Positions 1-13,244 of a stretch of 64,000 nucleotides of DNA are shown here, piece after piece. Position numbers and translations under genes: made by a program. Every line of letters starts with the position of its first letter. The first letter of the stretch is position 1. This DNA is from Clavaria fumosa. Its lineage: Eukaryota; Basidiomycota; Agaricomycetes; Agaricales; Clavariaceae. Location of the stretch: contig OX637796.1 in the NCBI GenBank assembly GCA_951802425.1, positions 3,534,001 to 3,598,000 on the forward strand. The letters are read 5' to 3'. The notes under the pieces are model-generated. The model was not told the DNA's origin. It ran no database searches and saw only the letters and a program-made list of their open reading frames with translations.

Positions 1-293
1 AAGGTTCGTTTTCGTTGTCCGTATCCAAAGCCCTCATGTGAGGCGTGTACTTTCGTGATGCATAAAATATCGATTAGTCTTGAAGACAACTTTCTGGTTA
101 CTCTTTTGTTTCCTCTGATGCTTCCTGTCCCTCTTCGTTATGCATTAAAAACTCACCTCATTTTCTAGGTAATTCTTTTTGTCTAGTGTAGTTCTTCATA
201 CTCAATGTCTTATGGATTCTGTTGGGATTCAATTGGCTAGGAGGTTCGTACTAACTTCTTTCTGCTCCAACAAGCTTATCATTCGTGACCACT

Positions 294-949
294 ATGCACG
301 CCTCTCCGCGTTCTGCGTTTTATGTCATGCAGACAAAACCTTTACAAACGGGTTTCCTATTCGGCATGGAGAAGCTACTGGGAGTGAGAGTACCGCCGAA
401 CACACATGAGGCGATGTATCCAGAGATGGAGGCGGGGCGTACAAAGGAAGAAGGTGAAATTCAATCAAAAACGGCGGACACACAGGACCAAGAAGATGGA
501 GCGGAAATGGAGTTGGCGCGGCAACGGTATCAAAGGTTTTTCTTTGAGAACGTTGTTGAAGGAGAGGTAAGACAGCGGTTCGTTCTTTGCAGAGTATTCA
601 CAACTAATTGCCCGAGCAGGAGTCTATCATGTCATCAATGTTGCAAAAGGCCAAAGAAGATGCAGCTGCGGCTGCGGCCCGACGTTTGGCGGAAAAGTCG
701 GCAGAGGCCATGATGCCACGATACCCAGGTTTCCTCGGTAACCCCCCACCAGTTCATCTTGTGAAAAGGGAAGGTCGGCCAACGATCAAATTCATCGACG
801 TCGGCGGCCAATTTTTGGACGTCGATGAACGCAAAGAGCGGATCAAAAACGCGGAAAGGCGGCGCGCAATGAAGAACAAGAAACAGGGCGTTGCTGAGAA
901 AGCTAATGGTAATGCGTCGGGCAGGCGCAGAAAACGGACACATCGATGA
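294..949 (+). CDS. Small lysine/arginine-rich protein of unknown function, 5' end uncertain
   Basis: I do not recognise this protein. Two exons (294..566 and 620..949) are joined by a 53-nt intron with GT..AG ends and a CTAAT branch motif at about 604; the join is in phase and gives about 200 residues. The N-terminal half is acidic (Glu/Asp/Gln-rich). The middle has an Ala-rich helix (AAAAAARRLAEKSAEA). The C-terminal half holds a compact stretch KREGRPTIKFIDVGGQF, then a strongly basic tail ending RRRKRTHR that could be a nuclear localisation signal. In-frame ATGs at 294, 366, 414 and 426 are all possible starts, and an upstream coding exon cannot be excluded because bases 1-168 are also open in another frame. 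Confidence 0.5.
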
Positions 950-1167
950 CCCTTCTGTTTGGTAGCTAAACCGATGTCGAGTACATACTTCCCTATTCTC
1001 TAACAACGTCTGCTCGTGACGTCGTGGCTTACCCCCGTGCGACCATGCTGAGCCACCTTCATTTGTCGCTGATATTGTGAAGCGCTGAGTTTACTAGGGA
1101 GTTGAACGTAACGGATTTCAACATTACAATGTGTCTTCAATTTTATTTACTGACAGGATACGCCTCG

Positions 1168-3091
1168 TCACCGCCTGGGCATACCGCGACCGCGAGGCCG
1201 TAGTGCACGCTGGGCAGCGCCTGGAGGTGCTTTCGGTCCTGATTTTGGCTATGAAAACTCGTTGAACGACGTAAGTCTCCTTTGGACGAAGAATGTGGCT
1301 CACCGCCTCGCTCTGTGGACTTCTGATGGTCTCATCCACACTGACTATCAGACAAGCCGCTTCCGTAGCGCTGCCGATGGCATTAACTTTCACCAGACTT
1401 GGCTCCCACACGAAAGCCTCCATGTTGTCCCTCACACCATCAGCACCATCCACGTCGACGCCAGCCCACTTCTCGCCATTGGCATGCCTCATGCGGAGCT
1501 TATTCAGGATGTCTGTCGAGTCTAGACCGGCGTTGTCGCAAATTTGACGCGGTATAATCTCAAGTGCCTTCGCGAAGGCGCTGATGACGAGCTGCATTTT
1601 TCCCGGGATGGACAGGGCGTGCTTGCGGATGTGGGCGGAAAGCTCCATCTGAGTAATTGGATCAGACATATTGAAATGATTTAAATAGATGTTCTCGGAC
1701 CTCAATGGCACCTCCTCCCGCGACAACCTCGCCATTCCGCAACGCACGTTTGACGACCATGATAGCATCGTGCAAGCTCCGTTCAACTTCTTCTATGAAC
1801 TGCTCGGCCCCTCCGCGGAGAATCAAAGTACAAGTCTTGGCTTTCGGGCATTCTTCAAAGACGTTGTACCTCTCCCCGCCGATTTGTCTTTCCTCAAAAC
1901 GTCCACAGGTCCCCAAGTGCTTATCCTGAATGTCTGAGCACGTCGCCTGTATCGATCCGCCAACTGCTTGCACGACCCTCCGTAAATCGGCGGCAGGCAC
2001 TCGACCGGCACAGAAGATGTCGCGGTCCGCAAACCATTGGGTAGCTAGGTCACCGATGGGCAATTTGCTTAACACAACTTTGGCCCCAGACTTCTCTATC
2101 GCTTCCAACTTTTGATAGATGATCTCCCACTCCGCATCAACAATTGCCTGGTATTCGGATACCGTGTCAACGCGGACCTCGGCGTTGTCCTTCTCGGCTT
2201 TCAACTCCAGCTCTACGTTGAGACATAGAATACGAGGGTTCTTGAAGGATTTAGGTTGTTGTTCAGCGCCAGCGTAAGTGAAAGTCTTTTTAAAGGCAAC
2301 ACCGCGAATCAGTAATGAGTCTTGCATGCCTCCTCCTGCAATTTTTTTGACGCCGATCAGCGATTCATCGAGGTCGGCCTGGTCGAGGGAAAGGACTGCA
2401 TCGACAACCATATTGGCAAAGAAGGGCTTTTCTGAATGTATGAGTTTTGATGACATTGAGGTTGAGGCACATTTAATGAGTAGAGATCGCAAGTGTCTGT
2501 CAAAGCGATTGAGCACCAATCGACGTCTGGAACAACAATCACGAACACTGGATTTGACTTGTCTATGGTTACCTGAATCTCCTTGATCCGGTTGATTGCC
2601 TAGAAAAGATAAGATGGTACTAAACATCTCCACCGGTATCCACTCACCAACTGGCAAGCTTGCTTAAGGCCCTTCATGATTATGTGCGGGCTTACGTCTT
2701 CCTCGATATACGGTCGAATTTCCTTCAAGATATGGGCAGCGAGGAGCACCACGGTGGTTGTTCCGTCTCCGACCTCCGCATCCTGGGCTCGGGCGATATC
2801 GACTAACGTCTGGGCCGCAGGATGAACGATATCGAGCAGTTTTAAAATCGTCGCGCCATCATTCGTGATTTGTGCATCGCCACGATCTGACACAATAAGC
2901 TTGTCCATGCCCCTCGGGCCAAGGGTGGTCGCGAGGGTCTCCGCAATCGCGAGACACGCAGAGATGTTAGAGAGCAGCTGGGGTGTCCCTTGAGAAGTAT
3001 CGGTGCCTTCCTTGAGTAGGACCACCGTGGGTTGCTATACATATGGTGAGCTGGATGACGCGTAGGTCGAGTAACGAAATATGAGTACCAT
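1168..3091 (-). CDS. CCT7: T-complex protein 1 subunit eta (CCT7), cytosolic chaperonin
   Basis: Subunit of the hetero-oligomeric TRiC/CCT chaperonin that folds actin, tubulin and WD-repeat proteins in the cytosol using ATP. Six exons read on the minus strand: 3091..3089, 3034..2648, 2599..2547, 2496..1701, 1648..1304, 1248..1168. They total 1665 nt (554 aa), normal for the family. Family motifs seen: [11 protein letters not shown] (about 39-49), [12 protein letters not shown], the ATP-binding GDGTT (about 90-94), [17 protein letters not shown], the late VVAGGGAIE and [10 protein letters not shown]. The C-terminus is Gly/Arg-rich ([10 protein letters not shown]), as in eta subunits. The first coding exon is inferred to be the ATG alone, spliced to a segment beginning Gln-Pro-Thr. 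The 50-nt third intron restores exact family spacing between VTI and LLIKC. The gene is divergent from RAD5, 174 bp away. Confidence 0.95.
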
Positions 3092-3265
3092 GGGAAGTGT
3101 TCGCTGCATTTTTCTCGATTATGCGCGGTGGTGTACGAGTCCGAGCCAGGAAGCGTCGTTTGTTGTTAGCTATTTGCTGGAACGCGATCACTCATTCCCG
3201 GAACCGCGACGCGTCCCGCAGTTGCTGAATGGACAGCAATTGAGACAACGATACCCTACAGATAA

Positions 3266-6200
3266 ATGGATCCGGAAAAGTCTAGCGATGAGCCCCCATC
3301 ACTTTTCTTCGCCGGTTCTGACGACGGCGACGACGAGACTCAGCAGAGCAAGTCTCCGCAGCAGGTCAACGACTCGGAGTTGGGCCGTCTGTTCTTTGAT
3401 GAAAGTGACGACGAAGTCGCTCCTTACGATCTTTCACAGTTTAATCCAATGAAGAGGAAGACTACGTCGCCTATTTCTGACTTCGATGACGACCTTCAAA
3501 CCCCTGTGTTAGACGTGGCTTTGAACATCAACGAGAGTGACGAAGTCCCGTTATCGTCCCAATTACATCCTGAGCCTATAGAGTCTGACTTGAAAAAGCG
3601 TCGTCTTTCTTCTCCTCCTGTTCCACTCTCTCCTGTTCCACTCTCTCCTCCTCAATCACATGCTCCGACTTTCAAACAACCTGGCACGGATTTTTTGCCA
3701 CTTTCGTTTTATCTCGGCTCTTTCATCGTTGGAAACGCATGGGCTACCGTTAAAGGCAAAGGATATGTCAAATCAGGAGATGAAATTCTCATTGAGCGAG
3801 AGGACCAATGCGAGACTACCGGGTTCAAGGAGAGGCCGTCCAACAAATCTCTATCAAAATCCAAACTTAAAGAGGCGAATAACAAGGGCAAGGCGAAGCA
3901 GCTAACACTTGCGGCTATGGTGAAATCTCAACCTTCAAATCTTTCCAAGAAGGCCGACACCATTGTGCGCTTAACGAATCTTCGTGGATTCGGTTGGTCG
4001 CCCGATTTTGTCCACGAGTTAATTACAGCTGCTCAATGTTCCCCGTTTAGAGTTCGGTCGCCTCCCGACGGAATTTTCAACCTGGATATCAAGACTTCTT
4101 GACCTAAGTGCATATATTTTGCCAGGGGTGATTCATTCTCATGCGATGCCCAGAAATAATCGAGTTTCGTGGTTGTCGAATGATAGACTGTCCCCCTGTT
4201 CTCCACTCCGGGGCGGATCTCATAATATCACTCAGTGTTTGTATCCTTCAATCTGCCTTCAAGCCGTCTCGTTCCTCCTTCTCGGGTGGAGATCCAACTT
4301 TTTCACTCGGCGAGGGCGAGGAAACGTTTGATGAGAAAGGTCTACGTGAAAGGAAAAATGCGCTACTGGAGCTGTTCAAAGTCATCAGTCTTCGACCAAG
4401 AAGCGGAGCAAACTTTGCACCAGATCGTACCAAAGACTTGAAGAACAAGTCAGTCAAGCAGATTCGACATTCTAACAAAGTTCGAAAGGAGATCGTTGGC
4501 GATGGTGAAGAGATAGAAGTCGAAGATGGCGAAGATCTGTCAGAAAATGACTTAGACCTAATCTACAGGAAGTGCGTTGCTTGCATTGGTTCCATCTTAC
4601 CTTCAAGATCCCTGAACGTCTGGATGTGCAATCAGAGCCCAGGTCAATGATCGTACCATGGCCGAGATGGATCCAGCCGATACGTTCACGTTCACACTCC
4701 GGGGCTATCAGAAGCAGGCCCTGCAGTAAGACCCTTTTTTATATATACCCAAATCAGATCTAATCAGCCGTAGTTGGATGCATTCCCTCGAGACCGGGTC
4801 TATGGCCGCACGTGAGGCCACCTCTATGCATCCATTGTGGAGCGAGTACGCACGTTGACACTGTTCGGCACGAACGCTTGCTAACCATGCGTCACTCAGA
4901 TATGCGTTCCCGTCGGAGCCTGGTGAAAGGATCATCGACTTGACTCAGGACGAAAAACCATTTTATTACAACTCTTATTCGGGACAACTCAGCCTCGACT
5001 TTCCCAGGGCGGAAAGGAGTTGCAAAGGAGGAATCCTTGCGGATGAAATGGGCATGGGCAAGACCATAATGATTTCGGCCCTAATACAGACGCTTCACGA
5101 ACCCGAACCAGTCGACTCCTCTGAAGAGTCCCTGATGCAATCCAGGGTCCGCCAATTGAAACTCAACGGGGCATTTCGCACGGCACCCAATAAATCTGCT
5201 CAAAGTCTTAAAGGGCCTTCAGCGACGTTAATTGTCGCTCCTACCTCCTTGCTTGCACAGTGGTCAGAAGAGCTCAACCGATCTAGCCAACCAGGCACAA
5301 TCAAAGTGCTCGTTTGGCATGGTCAGAATCGACGTGACCTGGAATCTATGGTAGAGGATGATCATGAAGATGACAAGAAAATCAAAGTTGTGGTCACATC
5401 CTATGGCGTACTCGCCTCAGAGCATGCCAAATCAGAAAAGTCAACAAACATGTCGCCGGTCTTCGATAGTCAGTCTTCGGCCTTCATTCTTATTCTGTGA
5501 CTAGATTGAGCTCTTCAGTCGAATGGCTCCGGGTTGTACTCGATGAGGCTCACCATTGCAAATCCCGAACCAGTAAGACCGCTAGAGCTGTATACGCGTT
5601 ACGAGCACGAAGGCGATGGGCTGTGACAGGTTCGTGTTTATGACAGAATGTCTGGTCCTTTCCAACTGACGCAATCTTTGATAAGGCACGCCCATCATTA
5701 ACAAGCTGGAGGATCTGTTCTCTTTACTGTTGGGCACACTTTTCCCGCTTCAACGGACTTCATTTAATGGATCCGTAGTAAATTCCTCAGATTCAAGCCT
5801 TGGTCGGACTTCTCTTTCTTTCGATCGTACGTCCTTGCACCTTTCATCAGCGCAGAAGCTTAAGTGTATTGCTCAGCTTCATCACGCTGCCCTTCCTCGA
5901 CCACGACCCCAAGGCCCTTGAGATCGTGCAAGTGATTCTTGAGAGCGTCGTATTACGGCGTGAAAAAAATATGCGAGATAGTGATGGGAAGCGAATTGTC
6001 GAGCTTCCGGCCAAAGAGGTACTTAACATCAATTCTGTACCATTCATTTCTAACGTTGTATTGCAGGTATCGGTAGAGAATCTCGAGTTTTCGCCCTTGG
6101 AAAGGAAAATATATGACTCGATATACGATGACGCCAAACGCAATTTTGATCAACTAAATGCTAAAGGACTTGTTGGCAGAAATTATACTCACATTTTGGC

Positions 6201-7612
6201 GATGTTGATGCGGTGCGTGTCCTGAAGACATATATATTCTCTGACATTGACAACGTTCTCAGCCTGAGACGAGCTGTGCTTCACCCCAACCTGGTGTTGT
6301 CTCCGGCAGATGGATCTGACCATTCTCCATCGTCTGGCTCTGCTTTTCTTAACGTTGATGACTTGATACGGAATTTCTCCGCTGGTGGAACCACTGAAGA
6401 AGATAACAGGTTTGTCGACAACGTACTCGCAAATCTCGAAGCGGATGACGCAAGGGAGTGTCCTATTTGTTTCGACGTCATGCAAACTCCTATGATCATC
6501 CCTAAATGCTTGCATCAGTGGTAGGCATTGGATCAGCTGTTCGAATTCGCGTTTGTTTAATCCGAAGATCCAGCTGCAAGGACTGTATTGTCGCATTTTT
6601 GGCGACTTGCGAGGAGAAAGGCGAAGAAGGCCGTTGTCCCACATGCTCACAAGGGCCCATTAAGGTCAACGGGTTCCATTTGAAGTTCCAAGGCCTGACA
6701 TGTTTTGCAGGAAAATGACCTGCTTGAAGTTATGCGGTCGAACTCCAAGACCAAGGCGGATTCTCAACGGTTATTGCCCAGCGTCGTTCTTCGGCGGAAC
6801 GATTTCCGATCGTCGACCAAACTGGAGGCGCTTATGCAAAACTTGAGTAAGTTTATTCCTTTGCGTAATTGCATTGCCAATTACATCATTCGTTAGTACG
6901 TCTGCGAGATCAGGATCCATGCTTCCGGGCAGTCGTCTTCTCGCAGTTCACCAGTTTTTTGGATCTTATCGAAGTGGTGTTACAACGAGATCGTTTCGAT
7001 TTCTATCGGTTTGACGGCTCGATGGATGTCAAGAAACGTACAGAGGCTGTAGCAGAGTTTCGCTCCCCCTCTCGGACACCGAAGATCTTAATCGTCAGTC
7101 TCAAAGCTGGAGGTGTGGGCCTAAATGTAAGAGTTCGAATGCCAGTCAGGAAGATAATTAATAATTCTGACGCTGGAACAGTTGTCAACTGCCAATCACG
7201 TATTCATGGTGAGGCATCGCGACGCGACACAATCCGTCCAACTTACTCAACTCTTAACAGATGGACTGTTGGTGGAATGCTGCGACAGAGAGCCAAGGTA
7301 GGCATTCTTGGAAATTCTATTCCTGTCATGTTGATCCCACGTTCGCCTCCCCAGCCATCGATCGCGTGCACAGGATCGGCCAGGAGAAAACGGTCTACGT
7401 GAAGCATTTTATTGTATGTTTTCCTTAAAATGGTGTTTTGACCTCGGCTCAATGTACTCGCTCAGGTGAGCGACACTATTGAACGACGGATCCTTCGGAT
7501 TCAAAGGCGGAAGACAGCTATAATCAAAGAGGCTTTCCGGGGCAGTGATAAGGGTCGAGGAGCTGATCCTGAGAGTGTGGAGAATCTGAAGATCATGTTT
7601 GAGGATGACTGA
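3266..7612 (+). CDS. RAD5: DNA repair helicase/ubiquitin ligase RAD5 (HIRAN-SNF2-RING)
   Basis: Rad5/HLTF family: a SNF2 translocase and RING E3 ligase that polyubiquitinates PCNA in error-free post-replication repair. I traced 19 exons: 3266..3992, 4051..4107, 4154..4571, 4636..4725, 4774..4845, 4900..5468, 5519..5629, 5686..5729, 5779..5826, 5877..6018, 6067..6212, 6263..6517, 6569..6664, 6711..6846, 6897..7126, 7182..7208, 7261..7297, 7355..7413, 7466..7612. They sum to 3411 nt (1136 aa). Order: acidic disordered N-terminus; HIRAN (about 145-310, with EFGRLPTEFSTWISRLLDL); SNF2 with Walker A DEMGMGKT (about 502-509) and DEAH box (about 653); C3HC4 RING inserted between helicase lobes (about 874-925, CPIC..CLH..CKDC..CPTC); helicase C-terminal lobe with SLKAGGVGLN, ANHVFMMD and DRVHRIGQ. 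All catalytic motifs are intact. Confidence 0.95.
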
Positions 7613-8465
7613 ATGTGTTACATGCCTGGCTATGTCGAACCAGATAGAACCAGATACTGAATGTCGCCGAACGGTGCATCCAGCCAGCCCTCCGTGAAAG
7701 TTGACTTGACCCAAATTTGCACATCATGGCTACCTAACCATTGAAAGCGGCTAATCTACCCAGCCAAAATTCGTGGCTAACAGTGCTGAGACTTTTTACG
7801 TCCGAGCTTCTAAACAGCATGACCTCCGTGCAGGAAGGGAACACATTGTACGCGCACATATAACGTGTTATCATTGACACAGGCTTCAGCACTTCAGCCT
7901 AAGCCTGTGCATGAATCAGGGCATAGGTTTTATCAGACCTAAGCCCGCGCTCCACGCACAGCACTGGCATGTCCCTAACCTAACTAACATCTAACAGATT
8001 CAGATTATAATCCAAATCCATTTGCTGAGGATGGTCCTGGTAGATTGGCGGCACGTGGTACAAAGACAAATGCACGTGTTCATCGCGCTTTGGTCTTCCT
8101 CCGTTTCGTGTCTGCTCGTGCTCGAGGTGGTCCAAAACGCCGCAAAGGCTGGCGAGGCGCGGAATTGTAATAACTACAACATCTCAGCCTCGCGATAAGC
8201 GGACGCATCATACCTCATGATTTCCTCGTGCTGGACTGCCGACTTTTCCCCCATTTCACAGCCATAACTGGATCCGCGCAACACTCACTGAGAAGCCTAT
8301 TAATGTGATTATCCCTGCGTGTTCTGTACGCGTGCCGCAGCCCTATCATTAGGTGTCTGTTATATGCCCTCTAAGTATATGTGCCTTGTGCATTCTCGTC
8401 TTCCCTCCACCATTGGCTACAAGACCGAAACCGCCACGGACTGCTATATACTCTTCTAGCGGACC
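7613..8465. other. Intergenic spacer, no gene seen
   Basis: An 850-bp gap between the RAD5 stop and the F-box-like gene. I see no open frame with coding character, no tRNA fold and no repeat shared with the rest of the window. It includes a short near-palindromic patch around 7880-7960, where the word cctaagcc recurs in both orientations. Confidence 0.5.
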
Positions 8466-10802
8466 ATGCTTCCCGCAATCCTTGTGGACCCCGATGCAAC
8501 AAACAAGCTTCTAGACGCGATTCTCAAAGCCGACATCCAACAAGGGCGTCGAGCTCTCTCGCGACTGGCCCGCACTTGCAAGGCGTTTTCTGAGCCAGCG
8601 CTCGACAAATTGTGGCAGGACCTTGATTCCTTCGCCCCTCTCATCGGGTTATTTCCCTCTCATCTGCTTCGTAAAACGAGAAGACCTGGTCTCGGACTGG
8701 TATGTAACCAAATTTCAAACTTCGAATGTCGTATATTCAAGGAACTATAGGCCAAACAACCGGAAGAGAAAGATTGGAAGAGATTGCTCGCATACGGGGA
8801 ACGTGTCCGCCGCATCACGTATAACGAAACCACCACCAACGTGTCCCCCTCTATCTTCAATGTTTTTCAAAATCGCCCCAGAAACTACATTCTTCCCAAT
8901 TTGCAACAGCTCACGTGGAAAGTGGAATCGGCGGTTGGTCTGGAACGATGCTCCATGTTTCTCAATCCGGGTTTAGAAGAGCTCGCCTTGGAAGTCGAGA
9001 CCAGAATACCGCAATTGAGCGCGTTCCTCGCGGATATGTGCTCGCGCACGCGGCTCAAAGCATTCTCATTCACGTCGCCTAGAGCCATCCCCAATGACTT
9101 CACGGAGCTTCTGATGCCGCAAATGCTTTTGGAGAAGATAGTTCTGGTGGCGCCGGGCGCTCTTGCCGCTCAAGTGGGCCGGTGGGCTGCTTCCTTGCCA
9201 GCTCTGCACTCCTTGCAGTTAGATTTGACAGGACGATCAGCCGCGGCAGTCGAAGGCTTTTTTGACAGCATAGGTCCCAGGTCAGGCGTTACCACCCCTA
9301 GCTCCGAGGGATCCACGGACAGTGGAGTTTTTTCAGGTGACGAGCTCGATTTCTCTGAGATTCGCAAATCAGCTTTTCGGTTGACCCGAGCATTACGTTC
9401 GAAAGGATCCTTCGCGCAGTTGCGCAAAGTGCATCTGACTGGAGAAGCATCGAATCTTACTGCTTTCCTGAAGCACCTGACTGTCCCATTGACACGCATC
9501 GAACTCGTCATGGAGGACCCCGTTGACAAAGCGGACTGGCTTGAATTATCCTCACTAGTCGGCGAACAGTTTGGAGAATCTCTCCAGTCGTTACGCATTA
9601 CGGCGACTGGATCTTCTCGCTTCACAGAACTTGTACGCTCTACGTCACGAGCCGAACCCCCGTCTCTTCCTCTTCCCCTTCATCGACTTTCTCCTCTCCC
9701 GCACCTCACCCGTCTTGACATCGATCTTCCAGACTCTGTCGTTTTTCGTGACGTGGATCTCGTCCATTTGGCCAAGGTGTGCCCTAGCCTTGAGGTTCTC
9801 AGATTGTGCCCCGCCGCGCGTTTTCAAGCAAACGCGCCTAGCCTCACCTTGGATGGCATTCGCCTTCTTTTGAATGGCTGCAGAAAACTACAACTTCTTG
9901 CTGTCGTCTGCAGTGCAGGCGAAGAAAATGAGAGCGTCCCTTTGTCACATTTTACTTCATCACAACCCCTCCTCCGTCTACACGTGGGTCACTCATGGAT
10001 CAAGGATCATATTCAAACCACCATTTCTTTGAGTCAAATGGCTCCGCATCTCGAAATCCTGAAGTGGTTTAACGAGAGGAATCGCGTTGGATTCGTTGAG
10101 GCGAATTGTCGCGGTTGGGAGAAAGTTAACGAGCTCCTGCCTCATGTTCAGAAGGTGCGATTAGTGGAGAGAAGGCGTGCAGTTTCGGCACTCGCACAGC
10201 TTATTCATGTCCGCCCACCTACGTCCGACAAAGAGGTGGACGCTACCATTTCTGGAATGGATCGTGGGGTACTGGCGGTTGTGCGAACACGCGAGTCCGG
10301 CGCGCAGGCCACGCCCTCCACGGCTTGTCAAACAACCCAATCGAAACCACCCCTTGTCTCCGCAGCCGTAGACGCGCGGCCTACCACAATCAATACCGAA
10401 ATTCAAGCTTCTTCTATCACGGTTGAGCAGTCTATCGATGTTCGTCCTGTATCCACCTCAACTGGCGTCGACGCAAGCATTGCGACACACTCTCAATCCA
10501 CACATACAACTGCTATGCAACCACGCCATGCGCACTCATATGTCGTTTCGCACATCTACTTCATACTTTCTCTTGCATTCCGCTTCTTCCTCTCGACCTC
10601 TACGTACATCCCATTCCGCCTCGACTACTTCTGGTTAGCTTTGTATCGCGTCCGGCAGCAAACCGCCTCTCGTCCTCCTTCCCCAGAAGTCAACACTCCA
10701 GAGGCTCCCGCTGATCCAGCCAAGGCAGACGAGGGCGGGTCGCCGACGTCGTCTCACTCTTCGGATTCGGACTTTGTTATCACCCCCCCTGTCCGTACAT
10801 GA
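8466..10802 (+). CDS. F-box-like/leucine-rich-repeat type protein
   Basis: Two exons (8466..8699 and 8751..10802) flank a 51-nt intron and encode 761 aa. The N-terminus has the F-box-like pattern common in large basidiomycete families (LLDAILKAD...ALSRLARTCKAFSEPALDKLWQDL, about 12-52). A long middle part follows with repeated Leu-rich segments typical of degenerate LRRs (LEELALEVETRIPQL, LTRLDIDLPD, LEVLRLCPAARF). Such proteins are presumed SCF substrate adaptors; that role is inference. The last 150 residues are low-complexity Thr/Ser/Pro, with a hydrophobic patch (YFILSLAFRFFL) near 10550-10640 that may be an unrecognised intron or a real membrane-prone segment. It lies upstream of and in the same direction as RPN5 (264 bp gap). 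Confidence 0.7.
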
Positions 10803-11066
10803 TCTTCTGCTGGAATTTTCGTACTTACTCAGACGCAGTTGTGCTGGACACTTAATTAGGATGGGATAGGACACGAAAATATCATTGATTCTGCTGAGAC
10901 GTCCAGACATCCTGCGGCTACTCAAGCTACTCAAGTGGCGGAGACTGCGTTTTTGCATGGCTTGTACCAAACTGAGTGTGCAGTTCCCACGCCTCACGTG
11001 CGAGAAACGACGCGTAACGAGCGTTGGCTCATCTGGGCGACCTCGACAGCATCGAGATTCCACACA

Positions 11067-12882
11067 ATGTCAGAACGGAAACAAGAACGCGACTTCACAC
11101 CAGAGGTAGATGCCCTTCTACAAGAGGTCGAATCTCTCGTAAAGGTCGCGTTCCCGAGTTGTCTCTAACCAGAGAATTCGACTCTGAATTGGACTCCTGC
11201 ACAGGCCGGCAAGCTGCAACAGGGACTGGACAAACTGTTCGCGCTCGAGAAGGCGACTCGAAATGTGAGGTTAAAGTTGATTTTCTGAAGATCTTGGGCT
11301 GAGGGAGCGCGACGTAGGCATTTGATACAGCCTCTACGACTCGGCTCGTCAAAGCCATTGCGGAACACACGTATACTGCTCGGGATTACACATTGTTAAA
11401 CTCAAGCATTACTTTGCTGAGCAAGAAGCACGGTCAAATAAAGAGTGTAGTCCAGACTTTGGTCCAACTTGCAATGGATTGGCTGGAAGAGGTAAAGAAG
11501 GAGGCGGGCATCGACAGATGGCTTGAGCTTGTGGAGACTCTGCGAGGCGTCACAGATGGGAAGGTGTGCATGCGTGGTAATTGGTTACTATGGTGGAGCC
11601 TCACATTTAGTTTTTCAGATTTTCCTTGAAACACCGCGAGCGCGCGTCACCCTCCTCTTTTCCCATTATCATGAATCACTGGCCATCTTACCAACCGCTT
11701 CTTCTCCACCTCCGAAACAATGCTTGCAGACTGCTTCGGACCTGCTATCAGATCTCCAAGTAGAAACGTACTCATCCATGGAGCGACGCGAGAAGACCGA
11801 GTTCATCTTGGAGCAGATGCGGCTGCTGATTGCGGTCGCGCGGTTGAAGGACGCAGAGATTGGCGGAGAAGGCAAAGATGCACTGGGTGGAGGGGAAGCG
11901 GAGTGGACGAAAGTGCGAGTAGGAGGGAGGAAAATCAACGAGGGGTTTTTGAAAGCGAAAGAAAATGAGGTCTGTAACCCAGCCCGCTCCAAGAATTATC
12001 TCCAACCTCACATTAACGTCCCTCTCGACATCTAGGACCTGAAACTAAAATATTATGACCTGATGACGCAACATGCCTTGCGGCAGACTGCTTATCTTGA
12101 CGTGGCAAACTACTACCACAAAGTCTGGGAGACGCCATCAATCAAGGAAGATGAGGCCGGCAGAGGCAGAGAGGTGAGAATCACAATAATTGAAGCGAAA
12201 AATCATTCCTCAAGGCGACGCGAAGGCTTTAGAGCACATAATATACTACGTTGTCCTGGCTCCGCACAACAACGAACAATCCGACATGCTTCATCGCATG
12301 TTTGCCGATCCTGCGCTGTTGAAGTTGGAGTTGCACTAGTGCGTGTCTCATCTAGATTATGCGCTTTGTGTGTCTGACTCGGCGAAAAGCAACCTTGTTA
12401 AGTGTTTCGTTACTCGAGAACTGATGCGATGGCCAGGTATAGAAGCGATCTACGGCCCATTTCTTCGCACGACCCCCGTCTTTTTGTCGGATAAACGCTG
12501 GGAAGACCTCCACACACGCGTAATTGAACACGTACGTTTGCTGTCCTTACTCGCTTTCTGCTAGAATGACGCATCATTTGTGCCACAGAACGTTCGTGTC
12601 GTTGCACAATATTACACCCGCATCACCCTTCCACGCTTGACCTCTTTACTTGACCTCACACCGCAACAGACGGAGGATACTCTTGCGCGACTTGTCGTCT
12701 CAGGCACCGTGTGGGCAAGAATTGACAGGCCGGCGCAAATCGTGAACTTCAGACGCAGGAAGGGCGCGGAGGATGTCATGAATGACTGGAGTAGTGACAT
12801 GCAGAAGCTCTTGGGTCTCGTAGAGAAGACTTGGATGGGCATGAATGCTGCACAAGCGGCGCAATCAAGAGCCAAGGCTTAG
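11067..12882 (+). CDS. RPN5: 26S proteasome regulatory subunit RPN5 (PSMD12)
   Basis: PCI-domain scaffold of the 19S lid. Eight exons: 11067..11144, 11205..11264, 11318..11563, 11619..11969, 12036..12173, 12226..12338, 12390..12531, 12589..12882; 1422 nt, 473 aa, close to the usual length of about 450. Diagnostic segments: STTRLVKAIAEHTYTARDY, the highly conserved LQVETYSSMERREKTEFILEQMRLL, DLKLKYYDLM, LAPHNNEQSDMLHR, ELMRW, and the winged-helix end of the PCI domain (YYTRITLPRLTSLLDL, then INDW-like MNDWSSDMQKLLGLVEKT). Acceptors were chosen by phase; each intron is 51-66 nt. An Ala/Gly/Glu-rich insert near 11850-11930 is longer than in yeast. It is convergent with RSM25. Confidence 0.93.
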
Positions 12883-13244
12883 GGTCCTCTTTTGCGTGTA
12901 TACTTGCGTCACTAGTGGATGACTACCCTTTTACACATAACCCCGTTTCCACATCCCAGCATTGTCGCCTCTGGTACCAGTGTACTCGACCACCCATTAC
13001 TCATCCTGTCTTGTAAAGTAAGCGACCGGCTACTTTCGAGCCGTTCATTTCCGAGAACCAGTTTCCCGAAAGTTCTCCCCACAAGACTCCATCATTGCCA
13101 TTGTCCTTCCGCAGCAAAGGGACGCACAGAGCGATTCCAACCTGTCATGTACGAAAGCGCAGACAAGCGCTTCTGCAGGTTGGGGAGACAAGGGGCCGGG
13201 ACGTAGTTGGGAATGGAATCCTTGAGGTCGACGCCTAGAGACAA
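12883..13244. other. Convergent 3' spacer, no gene seen
   Basis: A 362-bp gap between the RPN5 and RSM25 stops. It should hold the two 3' UTRs. No further coding or structural feature is recognised. Confidence 0.5.

Noticed and set aside
7860..7960. tRNA or other RNA gene in the spacer after RAD5
   Set aside because: There is a short inverted word, but no cloverleaf, anticodon arm or box A/B pattern could be drawn.
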